Below, piece by piece: positions 6,147-6,152 of a stretch of DNA of 6,152 nt; within the stretch, counting starts at the first letter, position 1; each line of letters starts with the position of its first letter. The position numbers and the translations under genes are program-made. The notes beneath the pieces are model-generated. The model did no database searches. It was not told the DNA's origin and saw only the letters and a list, made by a program, of their open reading frames with translations. Source of the stretch: Rickettsiella sp. GTDB lineage: Bacteria > Pseudomonadota > Gammaproteobacteria > Diplorickettsiales > Diplorickettsiaceae. The stretch lies in NCBI GenBank assembly GCA_031119195.1, contig JAVHYG010000101.1:1-6152 (forward strand), in the 5' to 3' direction.

Positions 6147-6152
6147 AGCAGA

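Overview
The window is almost entirely one operon, read on the minus strand: the genes of an F1Fo (F-type) ATP synthase in the order atpI-atpB-atpE-atpF-atpH-atpA-atpG-atpD. It enters just upstream of atpI (near base 6113) and leaves inside atpD at base 1. The order and protein lengths match the classic proteobacterial operon of E. coli. The proteins align over long stretches with gammaproteobacterial subunits, most closely in alpha, beta, gamma and a. Base composition is fairly AT-rich, roughly 40 % GC by eye and lower in the membrane-subunit genes. This suggests a moderately AT-rich gammaproteobacterium; Legionellales-type lineages (Coxiella, Rickettsiella, Legionella relatives) are plausible, but the sequence read alone does not settle the genus.

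Layout in the direction of transcription: 6152-6114 holds a strong Shine-Dalgarno for atpI and a possible -10 element, with any -35 outside the window. Then come atpI (6113-5721, accessory membrane protein), atpB (5724-4924, subunit a), atpE (4885-4580, subunit c), atpF (4554-4084, subunit b), atpH (4084-3542, delta), atpA (3527-1983, alpha), atpG (1978-1118, gamma) and atpD (1091 to beyond base 1, beta, C-terminus missing). atpC (epsilon) would be expected past the left edge. Spacers are 4 to 38 bases, and two junctions overlap (atpI/atpB as ATGA, atpF/atpH as TAATG). No spacer has room for, or shows, a terminator, and there is no gene-free stretch above 40 bases.

Together the products build the membrane proton channel and rotor (a, b2, c-ring) and most of the catalytic head and stalk (alpha3, beta3, gamma, delta). 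The residues needed for catalysis and proton transport are present: both P-loops, the catalytic Glu and Walker B Asp in beta, the arginine finger in alpha, the essential Arg in a and the essential Asp in c. Nothing suggests decay.

I see no sign of an undescribed system. The points that deserve a second look are modest: a c subunit about 20 residues longer than that of E. coli, with a C-terminal tail and without the helix-2 proline; a histidine-rich end on subunit a; and an A/U-rich leader before atpE.
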